Below, in pieces: positions 45,911 to 57,165 of a stretch of DNA of 64,000 nt. The notes below the pieces were generated by a model that searched no databases, was not told the origin of the DNA, and saw nothing but the letters and a program-made list of their open reading frames with translations. The first letter of the stretch is position 1; each line of letters opens with the position of its first letter. The position numbers were made by a program, and so were the translations under genes. This stretch comes from Lumbricus terrestris (Eukaryota > Annelida > Clitellata > Crassiclitellata > Lumbricidae): contig OX457036.1 in NCBI GenBank assembly GCA_949752735.1, positions 3,652,629-3,716,628 of the forward strand. Reading direction: 5' to 3'.

Positions 45911-46264
45911 AGCAGGCAGCTGTCTGGGGCGCCAAGTTCTAGGGGTCGCCATTTCCACAAAAGGATCCCCATTTCCACACTAGTGTATTTTAATAGTTTG
46001 CTCCACAGATACCAATTTCCCGCCAAATCGAATATTATCAAACCTTCAGTGTGCTATCAATTATTTTACAAATAAATTAGTCAGGTGAGCGTATACAAGG
46101 CTCTGGCTAATTCATCGTTAGATTCTGACGTGGGCTGAACAATTGGGAATCCGAGGGCGCCAAACGTCTGACCTCTTTAGACACTCTTACCTCGACACGC
46201 CTGATATTTCGTCTTCCAACTCTCAACCTAAACGCAGGCACGCATTAAGGTGAAAAGAGAGGAT

Positions 46265-46730
<466 letters not shown>

Positions 46731-47114
46731 TACATTTTCATTCTGACACATAAATGGCACATAAACAGAGACAGATAGACATAGAGAGCGCACCACAGAC
46801 ATGCAGAAAGAGAAACGGACACACAGAGATACAGAGATGTCTATGGGAGCAGCCATGCGATGTCGTCAAACTCTCAAGTATGCAAATAATATAAGTCTGC
46901 GTTTAACACCTTTATAACACGTGGTGATTATATTATAAGTAAGAAAATAAAAGCAGTTGAAGTACCTGTAGTTTCAGTCTTACAAGAATCATTATCTTCA
47001 CCTTCCTTTTTTATATTGGATTTGGATTTGGATTTGGAACTACTACAAAGAACAAGCAGTGGTGAACTTAGAACCAAGTGGATTATAACATGATTTGTTG
47101 TTTTCAGTGTTTAA

Positions 47115-47505
47115 TGACATCTATTGGTCATTGTAACGCGTGCGAGGTGTGGATTTGGAGAAAAATTCTAAGGATTTCATGGACGGAGAAGAGAACTAAC
47201 GAATCGGTGCGCGGGGAGCTCGAAATAGAGAGAGAGGAGACACTACAGCAAACAGCAACTTGGAGGAAATTGAGCTACTTCGGCCATGTGATGAGATCTA
47301 ACGGTTTGGAAAAGGAGATGATGACGGCATGCGGTGAGGGAAGGAGGAGACGCGGAAGACCAAGGAAGAGATGGTTGGATGAGGTACAGGAAAAGTCTGG
47401 CATGAGACTAGAGGAGCTGAGAGAGGCGACAAGAGAGAGGAGACACTGGAGAGGATACATCGAGAATGTCGCAAGAGCTCCAAGAGCGGACGGCAACAGT
47501 GGACC
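47115..47505 (+). pseudogene. RTE-like LINE C-terminal fragment
   Basis: The reading C-E-V-W-I-W-R-K-I-L-R-I-S-W-T-E-K-R-T-N-E-S-V ... F-G-H-V-M-R-S-N-G ... G-R-P-R-K-R-W-L-D-E-V ... V-A-R-A-P-R-A-D-G is the complete post-RT C-terminus of this LINE lineage and has no stop. Its own stop is lost where repeat D starts near 47510. The relative at 29919-30335 is on the other strand. Confidence 0.75.
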
Positions 47506-47509
47506 TATG

Positions 47510-47625
47510 TTTAAGTTGCATAGCTGCTTCTTGACGACATTGTGCAATAGTCAAAGACGATTATTCGACGCCCTCCTCCTTTATCCATGCTTGGGATTGG
47601 CACCGCCAGGGTAGATGCAATGGCA
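47510..47625 (+). repeat. Dispersed repeat D core
   Basis: GACGACATTGTGCAATAG, TTCGACGCCCTCCTCCTTTA, CATGCTTGGGATTGGCACC. Confidence 0.7.
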
Positions 47626-47947
47626 AAGTTTGCACATCCAACATTGTGTATGAGCGAATGCGTCATTGAGCGTCACTCCCTGTGAAGGTTAAAGAAATAT
47701 CTTATCTGTTTACTTCGCATAAAACTCACTTTGGGATGGATTGAGCTCGTCCAATTATACTGTGACATAATTATTATTATTTTTGTCTTATTGCAGATCT
47801 TACGACGTTTAATTTTATAAGAGTTTGCAATGTTATGCTGTTCTGATGAATAATTTTCCTATAGTATCCCATTCCTATATAATAGTCTCTATGAGCTTTG
47901 TCTTAAAGGTGTCAAAATAGATTTGCAGTTCGCGAGTTTAACAACAT

Positions 47948-48050
47948 AGCGATAAGATAAGATAAGATAAGAATATTCTGTAATTCGCCAATTGACAACC
48001 ACAGTTTGGTTTACAGACGTGGTGCAATAAAATGATAATCAAATATACAT
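47948..48050 (-). mobile_element. LINE 3' end with (GATAA)n tail
   Basis: CGATAAGATAAGATAAGATA then AGAATATTC ... is the reverse of the tail at 14620-14646. Same LINE lineage, 5' truncated. Confidence 0.55.
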
Positions 48051-48309
48051 AACGGAATAATGGTTAAAGAAGTCCAGTTAATTTACATGTTTTCAGAAAA
48101 ATTATAATATTATTGTTGGAAGTCCGTGAAGTAGATTTCAAAAAGTAATATTTTATTTGATTCCTATGTACGTCCAGTTGAGGACAGGATGGCTGAAAAA
48201 TACTAGGCAACAGTACTCCATGATGATGGTCTAAGAGAGGACCAAATATTCAGTACCAAAGTTCTCCAGTTTGGAAAAGTAAATACCATAATTTATTTTT
48301 TCATGCTGT

Positions 48310-48395
48310 ACATCGAAAATAGATGATGTGACCAAATGTCGACTCATACGCGCTGTATGAGTCGACATTTGGTCACAGGATCTATTATTTTTGTG
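48310..48395. repeat. Long perfect-core hairpin
   Basis: GTGACCAAATGTCGACTCAT... (48328-48349) and its exact reverse complement (48355-48376) form a 22-bp stem around a 5-base loop. Beyond two mismatches the pairing continues weakly to about 48312 and 48393. Confidence 0.92.
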
Positions 48396-48399
48396 ACGT

Positions 48400-49459
48400 A
48401 GAAAAGGTCTTTGACGTTACCAGTAATTGTTGAAGCTAAAACGGCGTTTAAAGTTATTAAAAGAGCGGCACGTTTTATTATTCAGCGCGTGCAATTCCAG
48501 CGTTTTTTTATGATTATTTCCGTATAGAAGTTTTTAAGGAGCTTGAATGGCAAGATGGATCGATAGTTTAGCGACATGCAGTAGTAGTAGTTTCGATTCA
48601 ACGACACTGTTTGACGTGTCTAAAAAAACTTTCAAAACTTGAATAAAGCAAGCGGTAATGACCATTGACCCTGGCTGACAGAAGTTGTCACTGATCTCTG
48701 ACGCTGTAAAAGGCGATATGATCTGCTGGACACCTTTAAATACGTTTTAACAACGGCTATATAAAATTACATTATTTAATTGTCTATTACTCTGCGAGTG
48801 ATCGCTTGAAGCTCCTTCATGTAAACTCAGCGAAGGATCGAAACGTTTCATTCATAATGGATAAGTAGCATTGATTTGGTTCGGGACTAAGTGACAACTT
48901 ACCGAACTTGACTTTGCTTTGTTGACCGACGTGCTCCTCCATTCACACATTCTTCTAGTGATCGGGAATAGAGTGCTGCTTCAGAATCCAATCTGACTCT
49001 GTTTCAGTTGAAGCGACTGAGAGAGGTGAGTCTAAACCATCATTCACCATTGTCAAAATGTCCATGCATTCATCCACTCTTGCATTGATTACTGCAACTC
49101 ACTCATTATCGGCATCCCTATGCAGCGCCCTGTCACTCTCTGTAGTTGGCTCTGAATGTCACAGCTGGGTCTGTCGCAAGTTTTCCAAAGTTTTCGATCT
49201 ACGTAGCACTAGATGGCTTGGGCTAAAAACAATTCGAGATGTTACGTCACGTGACATTTGACTGCTGTAAGTCTCTCTGTATCAACAGACTCTCCCCCTG
49301 ATCATACCATCCATCATAAACAATTCTACATTTTCCTTTGTCACTGAGACTGACAGTTGTGACAAAGCTAATTAGGTTATTAGATATTTAAGTAATTAGG
49401 TATTTGGGTAATCTCCTTGGGTCTTTATCTGCCTTCGATTTAACTGGCACTGACTGCAC
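48400..49459. other. No gene recognised
   Basis: One dispersed motif TGGACACCTTTAAATACG at 48727. No coding or structural signal beyond that. Confidence 0.45.
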
Positions 49460-49937
49460 ATCAGCGATTGGGTTGGACTTGTAACTATTAACGATGTAAT
49501 AATGATCGCTTGCTAATAATTATTAGAGCAATTATAGACTGATACTTTTGAGCATGCAGCAAACGACTTAAACACCTTTGAAACGTTTTTACAGAAGCAA
49601 TATATGAAAGAATGGCGCATTAATATTTGTTCCGCCGAAGACGTCCATTATCACAGTGACATTGAACTGCAATTACTTGTACTTTTAAACCCAGCCATTA
49701 TTCGCACTCTAACAGCGCTAGTCCCAAGATCTAATAAAGAAAGAGGCCGATGCTCCCGATCTTTTCTACCACACAGTATCATAAAACTGAAACTACAACT
49801 ACTACTATTGTCATTTCACGAGTCATTGAAAACGACATGAGATGAGCACGATAAGCTAAATATTATTACAAATTCAATTAGAACTTTGATTAGCAAATGA
49901 AATGCGGTTACTGATTCGAATCATGATAACCAGGAAC
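49460..49937. repeat. Long dispersed repeat E, copy 2 (left part)
   Basis: Matches 45090-45780. Interrupted after CCAGGAAC by the GC-ended hAT-like copy 2 and resumed at 51386. Confidence 0.8.
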
Positions 49938-51377
49938 CAGAGCCATGCGCCGACTCGAGAGTGTCGGCGGCGGCGCGCCGGTCATTTTTGGTCGGCGGCG
50001 GCGGCGCGCCGAACAACAGAAATCGGCGACGGCGGCGCCCTCGAAATATCAGCGTCGGCGGCGCGGCGCGGCGCGGCGCGGCGCCGTGAGGTTAGTGCTA
50101 CAGAGTCGCATGCATATTTTAAATGTTGTTACACAAGCCACTTATATCACAAAGATATGAGTGTTCAGCAATTATTTTTGGCAATTATCTGGTCTTAAAT
50201 TAATGTTCACGAGAAACAATTATTCTCAGAATAGACGTTCAATTAGAAGATTCTACAAAGGCTTGATTGTAAAACCACATTACAGGGTTTTCAAATTCAA
50301 GCCTCCAGCTTGCGTAACCTAATAATAGAAGCTAAAGAATCGTTTAAGCAGTGGCGGCGCTACCTGCCAATTTTACTATTGACCTGCCTTATGACCCGCC
50401 AAAAATTCTTTGGGTTTTTATAAATTCTCAGAATGAATGAATAATGGCGGGAAAGTGAAAACTTTCTGGAAAAGTCATTGAATTATTGAAACAAAAACCG
50501 CTTCAAGTTGTTATTCAACAATAATATCATTAGAAATTAGTTTTTTCACAAATTATTTATTTATCCTTTTCTGTCAAAAAACAAAAATTGAACAATTGAG
50601 TCTTCGCGTTTTGGTCATTGCCTTTGGTCAAGTGTGTGCCGCGACATGGGCCTGGTTTGTGTCAGATAGGTCACATATAGATAGGCCTATTAATGTTCGA
50701 AAGCTTGATTACCCATTTCACTTATAATATAATGGGTTAGGTCACGGTCACCGTGGGACTTTGATACTGGAGAAAAATATGACTTAGGCGATAAATGGCT
50801 GGCAAGAATAATCGCAAGCCTGCAGACGCGGCCAATCGCCTACATAAAATTACAGAGCACCACTTCATTGCAAAATTGTACTAACGTGTATCCTAATACC
50901 AGAGGGCAGACTGTTCCTTGCAATCCTAGCGTAGGGTCAGACTATCAGGCAAGAAGGCATACACGGCATAACAATTAACTTATGCCTGCCTGGAGTTGTT
51001 TTTACCTTCTTTGCTAATAATTCAAATCGAATCACAAAATCCACAACAGCTGAAACGTTAAGCGCTCTTTTCCAAAAGTCAAAACGAATAGATATCATCA
51101 TAGGTTTCATTGCATTGACGCAAAATCGGTGGTGCCAGGAAAAATCGAAGTAGATAAGAAAAGATTCTATTTCGCACTGACGCAACATTTTTTCGCGAAA
51201 TCATGCAAGAGATGAAAAATGCATCAAAAATAAATAGGTTGGTCAACGTAGCATCGGCGGCGCGCCGACAAATTTTCGGCGGCGGCGGCGTCGGCGCGCC
51301 GATCACAAAAAATCGGCGGCGGCGGCGCCCACTAAATGTCGGCGGCGGCGGCGCGGCGCGGCCGACGCAGGGCTCTG
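49938..51377. mobile_element. GC-ended hAT-like element, copy 2 (1440 bp, uninterrupted)
   Basis: Ends CAGAGCCATGCGCCG and, from the right, CAGAGCCCTGCGTCG. Exact 8-bp duplication CCAGGAAC at 49930-49937 and 51378-51385. GC blocks built of CGGCGGCGGCG and GGCGCGCC at 49960-50085 and 51250-51366 lie in direct orientation. The interior matches copy 1 on both sides. No transposase ORF, so it is non-autonomous. Repeat E copy 1 at 45.8 kb shows the equivalent unoccupied site. Confidence 0.9.
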
Positions 51378-51385
51378 CCAGGAAC

Positions 51386-51486
51386 AACAAATAACTTTAG
51401 CAACTAGACTTATTTTTTGTCAGTAATCATCAATGAATATAGGTTTCCTTAAAAATTATCATCTTCCATTCAATGTTGAAACTTCT
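51386..51486. repeat. Long dispersed repeat E, copy 2 (right part), touching the Mab-21-like gene
   Basis: AACTAGACTTATTTTTTGTC, ATGAATATAGGTTTCCTTAA, ATCATCTTCCATTCAATG and AAACTTCTCT match 45805-45900 and 62420-62495. The last codons and stop of the Mab-21-like ORF 2 (51470-51486) lie inside the shared stretch. Confidence 0.65.
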
Positions 51487-52735
51487 CTCGGAATTTTTGT
51501 AGAAGAAACCAGCGAATAATACGTTCAAACGGAAGATTAGGCCTATATTTCAGAGCAGCAAACTCCATCAACACTTTTCTTCGCGGATGATTGCAGTCAA
51601 TACAGCATCTGACTTTCAAGTACCTTGCTAGAAAACGTCTTTGAAGAAAATAATGACATCTAGTGGCGTTGGTATCATAAATGGACAGTGAAAGCGATCT
51701 TTTACGACAGTAAATAAATCGGGCGAAAAAGTGGGCAAACGTTGACTCGTCAGTACACACAGATTTGCACATATCGTCATTCCGAGGTGATAAATAAAAC
51801 AGGATAGTGTGAAGTCCAAGCAAACACTGCACATCTCTATCGAAAAGTGAGTCAAGCGGAGGTAATAACAAAACATTCCCAAACGTAAACTCATTGAAAT
51901 CGTTCTGCAGATGAGCTTCCTTGAGAATTTGTTCACATAAATGCAACACTTCATCGTATCGACGAAACTTATAAAGGTACAAAGCACGATAGCAGTCAGC
52001 TGTGTTGCACTGGATGCCAAAGTCATTGCGAATCACATCGTAGAATGTTGTCATATTTTCCAATGAATATTCTGTTAAATAATCAATAAGTTTTCCCTTG
52101 ACTACCGAAGGATTTAGACTAGAAGTTGCGTCTCTTGTCAGTGATTGCTTTCTCCGATAAACGCATTCTCTAATGTGTTTGGAACAAATGCTTGATTTCA
52201 CCGAGATGCAGATCGTTCGCTTTGTTATAGCCAGCAGTAAGTGGTCTAACGTAGTTAAAGCTGAAGTTGACAAATTAGGATTCAAATGTGAGGGTAATTG
52301 CTTTTGGTCTAACGTAGTAGTAGCTGAATATGACAAAATATGATTCACTTGTAGGCCTAAATGCTTTGAAAATCTTATGGTGGATGTTGCTGCTAGATAA
52401 CAGGCAAAAACCTCTTGAGTAAGACGTAGATCGAGATAAATCTGTCCTATCCTAAAAGTCAATGTTTCACCAAGCTTCTTGAAAAGTAGACAAAATCCAA
52501 CGATTCTAGCCACATCGTCAATGAATAGCAAACAACCTGCATTCAATGTTTCGTTTTCCACGTGGATCGTTTCACACATGAAAAATTCTGAGCATACGTC
52601 CATTACTAATTGGTTTTCTGATGCTGCAAAATGAAGACCAGCAAGATAGAGCAAAGCTGCAGGAGCGATCATGTCGCTTTGAGAATCATCCTTTCCTAGG
52701 GCTTTTCTAAGCAGCTCTTTTGCTAAGAGAGACAT
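51470..52735 (-). CDS. Mab-21-like gene, downstream ORF (C-terminal helical region)
   Basis: 421 residues, no internal stop. The ATG (52735-52733) shares its A with the TGA that ends the upstream ORF, so the two frames differ by one. The sequence opens M-S-L-L-A-K-E-L-L-R-K-A-L-G-K. It is leucine-rich and helical; around residues 243-275 comes Y-R-A-L-Y-L-Y-K-F-R-R-Y-D-E-V-L-H-L-C-E-Q, which recalls a TPR-like hairpin. I recognise this as the C-terminal extension that follows the Mab-21 domain in many invertebrate Mab-21 proteins, where it is normally fused to the domain; this is from memory, not a search. Its stop lies in dispersed repeat E. No AATAAA is seen before the hAT-like insertion about 90 bases downstream. 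Confidence 0.75.
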   Translation of the reverse strand: MSLLAKELLRKALGKDDSQSDMIAPAALLYLAGLHFAASENQLVMDVCSEFFMCETIHVENETLNAGCLLFIDDVARIVGFCLLFKKLGETLTFRIGQIYLDLRLTQEVFACYLAATSTIRFSKHLGLQVNHILSYSATTTLDQKQLPSHLNPNLSTSALTTLDHLLLAITKRTICISVKSSICSKHIRECVYRRKQSLTRDATSSLNPSVVKGKLIDYLTEYSLENMTTFYDVIRNDFGIQCNTADCYRALYLYKFRRYDEVLHLCEQILKEAHLQNDFNEFTFGNVLLLPPLDSLFDRDVQCLLGLHTILFYLSPRNDDMCKSVCTDESTFAHFFARFIYCRKRSLSLSIYDTNATRCHYFLQRRFLARYLKVRCCIDCNHPRRKVLMEFAALKYRPNLPFERIIRWFLLQKFREKFQH

Positions 52736-54432
52736 CAGTTGAAATGCTGAATGACTGTTGGACCCATGAGCTCCAGTGCTCGTAAGTATAGAAGAAGACT
52801 TGTTTCCGGAGTGGCGGGTGTAGGAAATCTATGATATTGACACCTGACGTTTTTGGGTTTTAAGAAAATGACTTTGATAAATTCATGAAATACATCGCTA
52901 TCCCATGGAATCATTTGACATTCCAAACCATATGCTGCATTCAAACAATGCAACGTTGAATCAAAATATGCAAAACACTCAATGCATTCTGGAATTGGTT
53001 GCGCTGGTAGTTCACTATGTACTAAAATATAAATCTTTCTCATGAAATGTGTGTATAGAATATTTGAAGGAACTCTTCTTTGTAAGCCTGTGTAATTTAT
53101 TACTTTATGATTAAAGACATGGCAAATTATAAATCCAGCGGAAAACAAGCAATCCAAAGATTTGAAATTCCATGCTTTTCGAAGTTCAAAGACAGCTCGC
53201 TTGAGAGCCTTCAAATTTATCGTCCCTTTTCTTGTGTTTAGGCCTATAGGCCTACTTCTTGTGACTTTAATATTCGCCAGAGTGAATGGCCTTGTGTAAT
53301 TTTCCATGAACCAATCACAGAGAGTGCCAGAATTTCTGAACTCATTTAGTCTTCTCTGCGTTGTTACAAGCATTGCGGAGCTCGAAGGCTCATGAAATAA
53401 ATTTGCTTCGGAAATAAAATAGCTGGGAATGTACCCACGCTTTAGCCATTCTAAAAGCTTCTGTAACAACTCACAACATATCTCAATAACAGAAATGGAA
53501 TTCCACCAATCAGGTGACATCGTTTCACAAGTCCACAACATCAACGTCTTTATATGATATGAACACAAAACCTCATCTTCCTTTGGACAATCCTTTTGTA
53601 TCAATTCTTTCTTACAAAAGAATCTCAACAAATGATAGACAATCTGTTGAACTTGAGTCCAACTCTGGAGCAAGATTACCTCCGCTACCGAAAATGACAA
53701 TCTCCACTGGTATTTATCGTTTCTACAAGCACGATGCTGAACGTAGACCAGATGACAACCGTTTTGTACAACTTCAGATTTTGTGGCAGTCGTCGGCCAT
53801 CCATGATCTCTGTGTCGTTTCGGCCACTCTTTGGCTTCTCTAGGCCACTGAGGACACCACACGCTTCTTACCAGATCAGATGTAGGAGGAACTTGCTCAA
53901 TTTGTAACGAAATTGCTGGACCATTCACAAATTCAGATGCATCTCGATGATTTTCATAAAATGAGGCAGGACCAATTACAGAACTATCCATACGAAGGTA
54001 AATGTAGCAATTTGTTAGGGGCTCATCGACAAATTCATATTTTTTGTATTTCCAACTATAGCTTATTTTTCCGAAAACCAGAAGTCGAACAAAACCTGGA
54101 TAATTGAGGCATGGTTCCATCTTAAAGTACGTGATAGACTCGTCTAACCAACGCACATCATTTGGCAACACTGGAAACTCACCAAAGAAAGCGAGCACAG
54201 TTTCTTTGACTAGCAAACTATCATCGTCTTCGATGCAAGTATTTAGCGGTCTGATGTAGAACTCCTCACTGCTACCACAGGCCATGGCATAACACTTAGA
54301 CCATCTACCCAATGATGATATCGGATAATGCCTGAGATCGGAAGCAACACCAAACGACTTTGGAAGCAACTGGCATGTACTAACAATAAAATCAGACATA
54401 AGTTGTTCCTTCCGTTTATCTGGCGCTTCCAT
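52735..54432 (-). CDS. Mab-21 domain protein (cGAS-like receptor superfamily), upstream ORF
   Basis: 565 residues from the ATG at 54432. An in-frame TGA lies 6 bases upstream and the ATG has A at -3 and G at +4, so the start is well placed. N-terminal nucleotidyltransferase-type motifs: G53-S54 in A-C-G-S-S-E-E-F, acidic E68-D-D-D71, and a later D186 in T-S-D-L-V-R-S-V. These fit the G-S ... D-x-D ... D pattern of cGAS-type enzymes. The Mab-21 hallmark W243-R-L-S-F-S-V-A-E-V-I-L-L and Q-Q-I-V-Y-H-L-L-R-F at 262-271 follow, then S-Y-H-I-K-T-L-M-L-W at 291-300. Family members include sensors that make cyclic dinucleotides and inactive relatives; whether this one is catalytic is not shown. No introns. 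It ends in TGA overlapping the ATG of the next ORF, which suggests a frameshift in one longer gene, or re-initiation. Confidence 0.88.
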   Translation of the reverse strand: MEAPDKRKEQLMSDFIVSTCQLLPKSFGVASDLRHYPISSLGRWSKCYAMACGSSEEFYIRPLNTCIEDDDSLLVKETVLAFFGEFPVLPNDVRWLDESITYFKMEPCLNYPGFVRLLVFGKISYSWKYKKYEFVDEPLTNCYIYLRMDSSVIGPASFYENHRDASEFVNGPAISLQIEQVPPTSDLVRSVWCPQWPREAKEWPKRHRDHGWPTTATKSEVVQNGCHLVYVQHRACRNDKYQWRLSFSVAEVILLQSWTQVQQIVYHLLRFFCKKELIQKDCPKEDEVLCSYHIKTLMLWTCETMSPDWWNSISVIEICCELLQKLLEWLKRGYIPSYFISEANLFHEPSSSAMLVTTQRRLNEFRNSGTLCDWFMENYTRPFTLANIKVTRSRPIGLNTRKGTINLKALKRAVFELRKAWNFKSLDCLFSAGFIICHVFNHKVINYTGLQRRVPSNILYTHFMRKIYILVHSELPAQPIPECIECFAYFDSTLHCLNAAYGLECQMIPWDSDVFHEFIKVIFLKPKNVRCQYHRFPTPATPETSLLLYLRALELMGPTVIQHFN

Positions 54433-54885
54433 TCTTCATAGAAAATATAATATTTCTTCCACAAAAAAACTACGAAAACAAATCGCACTGCACTAAGTAG
54501 ACAACCAATCTAAATTCTTTAAGCAAAATAGATAACTTGACAAAGACACCAAATGCCTCAGGCTATGCTGAAATATCAACCAGAAGTACCAGTGAATCGA
54601 TCAGGCAGCTGAACGTCACGAATAGGCCACAACAAGACGAAACTCGATGAAGGTCACACAACTGCAACTTCTACAAACAGCTTTGGCCTACCCATACAAG
54701 AACCAAAACCTTAAAACATAGACGGTTTGGCAGCGAATTAATGAAGTGCGCTAAAAGTGAAAGTATTACGCCTATTGCCTACAAATTAAACTAGCCAACG
54801 CTCTGTGCCTGCAAACTGTGTGACACATCAGTTTTCTCTTAGCCAACATTACTGATTGTAATCGCAATTGTTTGTTGTAGGAGTA
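54433..54885 (-). promoter_or_regulatory. Upstream region of the Mab-21-like gene
   Basis: 450 bases between the start codon and the CAGTGGCGG-ended element. No clear TATA box or known site. AT-rich near the ATG, so a promoter is only implied by position. Confidence 0.3.
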
Positions 54886-56614
54886 CAGTGGCGGAGCCAG
54901 ACACTTTTTGTAGCCAGGGCAAAGCCAGGGCAGTCATACAAGTAACCAAGGCAGAGGGCGAGTCGCGTGCTCGATAGCACGGACTTACGTAAGCCTATAA
55001 TTTGGCGCTACCGTGATCACCATAAATCGCCAGTTATGGCCTTTTTCCACTAGATCTGGTTTTTTTTGGACCTCGTCTGGGTTTCTGGCTTGTTTCGGGG
55101 CAAAATCTGTTTAAAATTATTTGACCATTTGTATTCACAACTATGAATAGGCTATTCTGTGCAATGAGCAATATATATTGTATTTATAGCGAAATTCAAT
55201 ATAAACTGGTTGTTCTACATATTTTCTGTCTCACTAATTTTAAGTTGAAACTCCTCAGATCAGGATCTTATACGTTTATCAATCCGCGAATAATTTATAA
55301 CCTGCTGGTAACGCAGAAGCTACGCGCAGAAATAAGCCGTTTCGACATCTCAATATGGTTAGGCCGAAATCACTCCTCCCTGTTGAGCAGTGTCGACAAC
55401 ATATATTTGCTAGGTCAGGTTAATCCTTTAGAAGTGGTCTAGTTGTTGGCAATTTATTGCAGAATAATAAAGTATTAATGTTATAGATGGTCTAAAAGTT
55501 GGATTGCGAATGTATTGAGAAAATTTGGCTGGAAACTTCGACAACTTTACAACTTTCTAAACTTAATAGGCCACGGTATTGTATGTTTAGACCTACAGTT
55601 CCCGTAGGCTCGACCGACCCGCTGCGCATGCGTACACGACATATATCGCTTCAGTTTATTGGATGCCCAGTCTCTGACAACTTTGACAATTGACAATTTT
55701 TCGAAATTTAACAGTTTCAACAATATTTGATTCGACTCATTTGACGAACATTTTTATTAGCCCCCATCCGAACAAGCGAAATCCAGCTTAATTTGAAAAA
55801 AATGGGGGGGGTCTAAAATAGCTTATATTATTATAGCCTGTGGTTTTTTCACAACGATATCTGGGTTTATTTCTGAAACCTCAGTGGTAACACTGTAAAT
55901 CGCCCACCCTACACTATTAGGGTTAGCTGGTCAGAGGACCAGATGGGCCAAATCATAAACCGACCATTTTTGTCATTTTGAAACCAATAGTATGAGTCTT
56001 AGGAATATAGACTAATATCATTGACTTAGGCTAGTGAAGCATTGCAAATTATCTTTCGAGTAGCATTTCGAAGCAACAGCAAACAAAGTAACTGTGTCAG
56101 GCATAATAGACTATATATAGCCTAGGTCTATGGTCCACGCAACTGCCTACGCTTCATTTGGAAAACGACAGATATGCCTAATGCCTATGCTGTTAGTTGT
56201 ATACGGTAAATCGGCAAATGTGGATAGACAGCCACAGAATGTTACCCTGCCAGAACTTTTGTCATGACAGAATTTTGTCATGCCAGAATTTTTCTCTGCA
56301 AGAACTTTTCCCGGCCACAATTTTTTCCCTGTCAGAACCTTTGCCCTGCCAGAATTTTGCCCTGTCAGAACGTTTGCCCTGCCAAAAATTTTGCCCTGTC
56401 AGAAATTTTGCCCTGCCAGAATTCTTGCACTGCCAGAATTTTTTGCCGTGCCAGAGTGCGAATGTGCGGACGTGAACAGAGTGGGCTACGAAACAATAAT
56501 TATAATTATGCCCGAAGAAATTCTGGCAGGGCAAAACGCAGGGCAACGACCAGGGTAAGGGCATTTTTTACCAGCGCATTTGCCCTGCCATGCCCTGGCG
56601 TAGCGCCGCCACTG
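54886..56614. mobile_element. CAGTGGCGG-ended hAT-like element
   Basis: Left CAGTGGCGGAGCCAG and right, from the other strand, CAGTGGCGGCGCTACGCCAG. Both are followed by CCAGGGCAAA or CAGGGCAAA subterminal repeats. No clear 8-bp duplication (TAGGAGTA versus CTTACTCT). The interior has no transposase; it holds the 17-bp array at 56244-56455. An old or decayed non-autonomous copy. Confidence 0.6.
56244..56455. repeat. 17-bp tandem array, unit TTTTGCCCTGCCAGAAT
   Basis: About 12 imperfect units with CCCTGCCAGAA or CCCTGTCAGAA cores. One inverted unit ATTCTGGCAGGGCAAA lies at 56519-56534, and the element ends carry the same CAGGGCAAA word. Confidence 0.88.
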
Positions 56615-56931
56615 CTTACTCTTAACAAAACGTTACAATGTCAATAGCTTTCATTACTTTACAGCAAAATGTTTTATAGCAGCTAATAATATCAATCAAG
56701 TACACAAGTCATGCTAATTCATTTGCTTTTGCAAATTCGTTTATACTCTGCCGATTTGGTCACATGCAAGAAATGTCATAACATTTTTTGGATGGATGCT
56801 CTTAATACGCGTGTCATTCTAAATTTCCTCATTTCAGTGAAAGAAATTCTTGAACGTACTAAAGCGACATACAATGTTGCTTAAGAGAATTGTTATTAGA
56901 GCAGATATTGTGCTATATATTGACACGCTTT

Positions 56932-57165
56932 GTGGGGCGCGGTGGTGCTGTAGGTAGGCTATGTTCATTGCCGTGCAGCCAGAGGGTTGCTGGTTTGAAT
57001 CCACCTCAAGTTATCGCGTGGAATCCTTGTGCGAGTCCTTCACTTGGAATTGCTCAGCGCTTCGGCGTAAAACTCTGATTCAGTGTCCGCACAGTATTTG
57101 GAGCGCTTCTGAGTATGACTCTTGAAGGGGCTTTATGGCAAGTGTACAAGCAAACATATATTGAA
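56932..57165 (+). mobile_element. SINE family B copy 5
   Basis: GGGGCGCGGTGGTGCTGTAGG opens it (A box disrupted by an insertion). B box GGTTTGAATCC at 56992-57002. Body GCTCAGCGCTTCGGCG, tail GGAGCGCTTCTGAGTATG then CTTGAAGGGGCTTTATGG. Confidence 0.82.

Noticed and set aside
53514..53843. Plus-strand open frame inside the Mab-21-like gene
   Set aside because: Antisense shadow; the minus-strand protein has clear family motifs.
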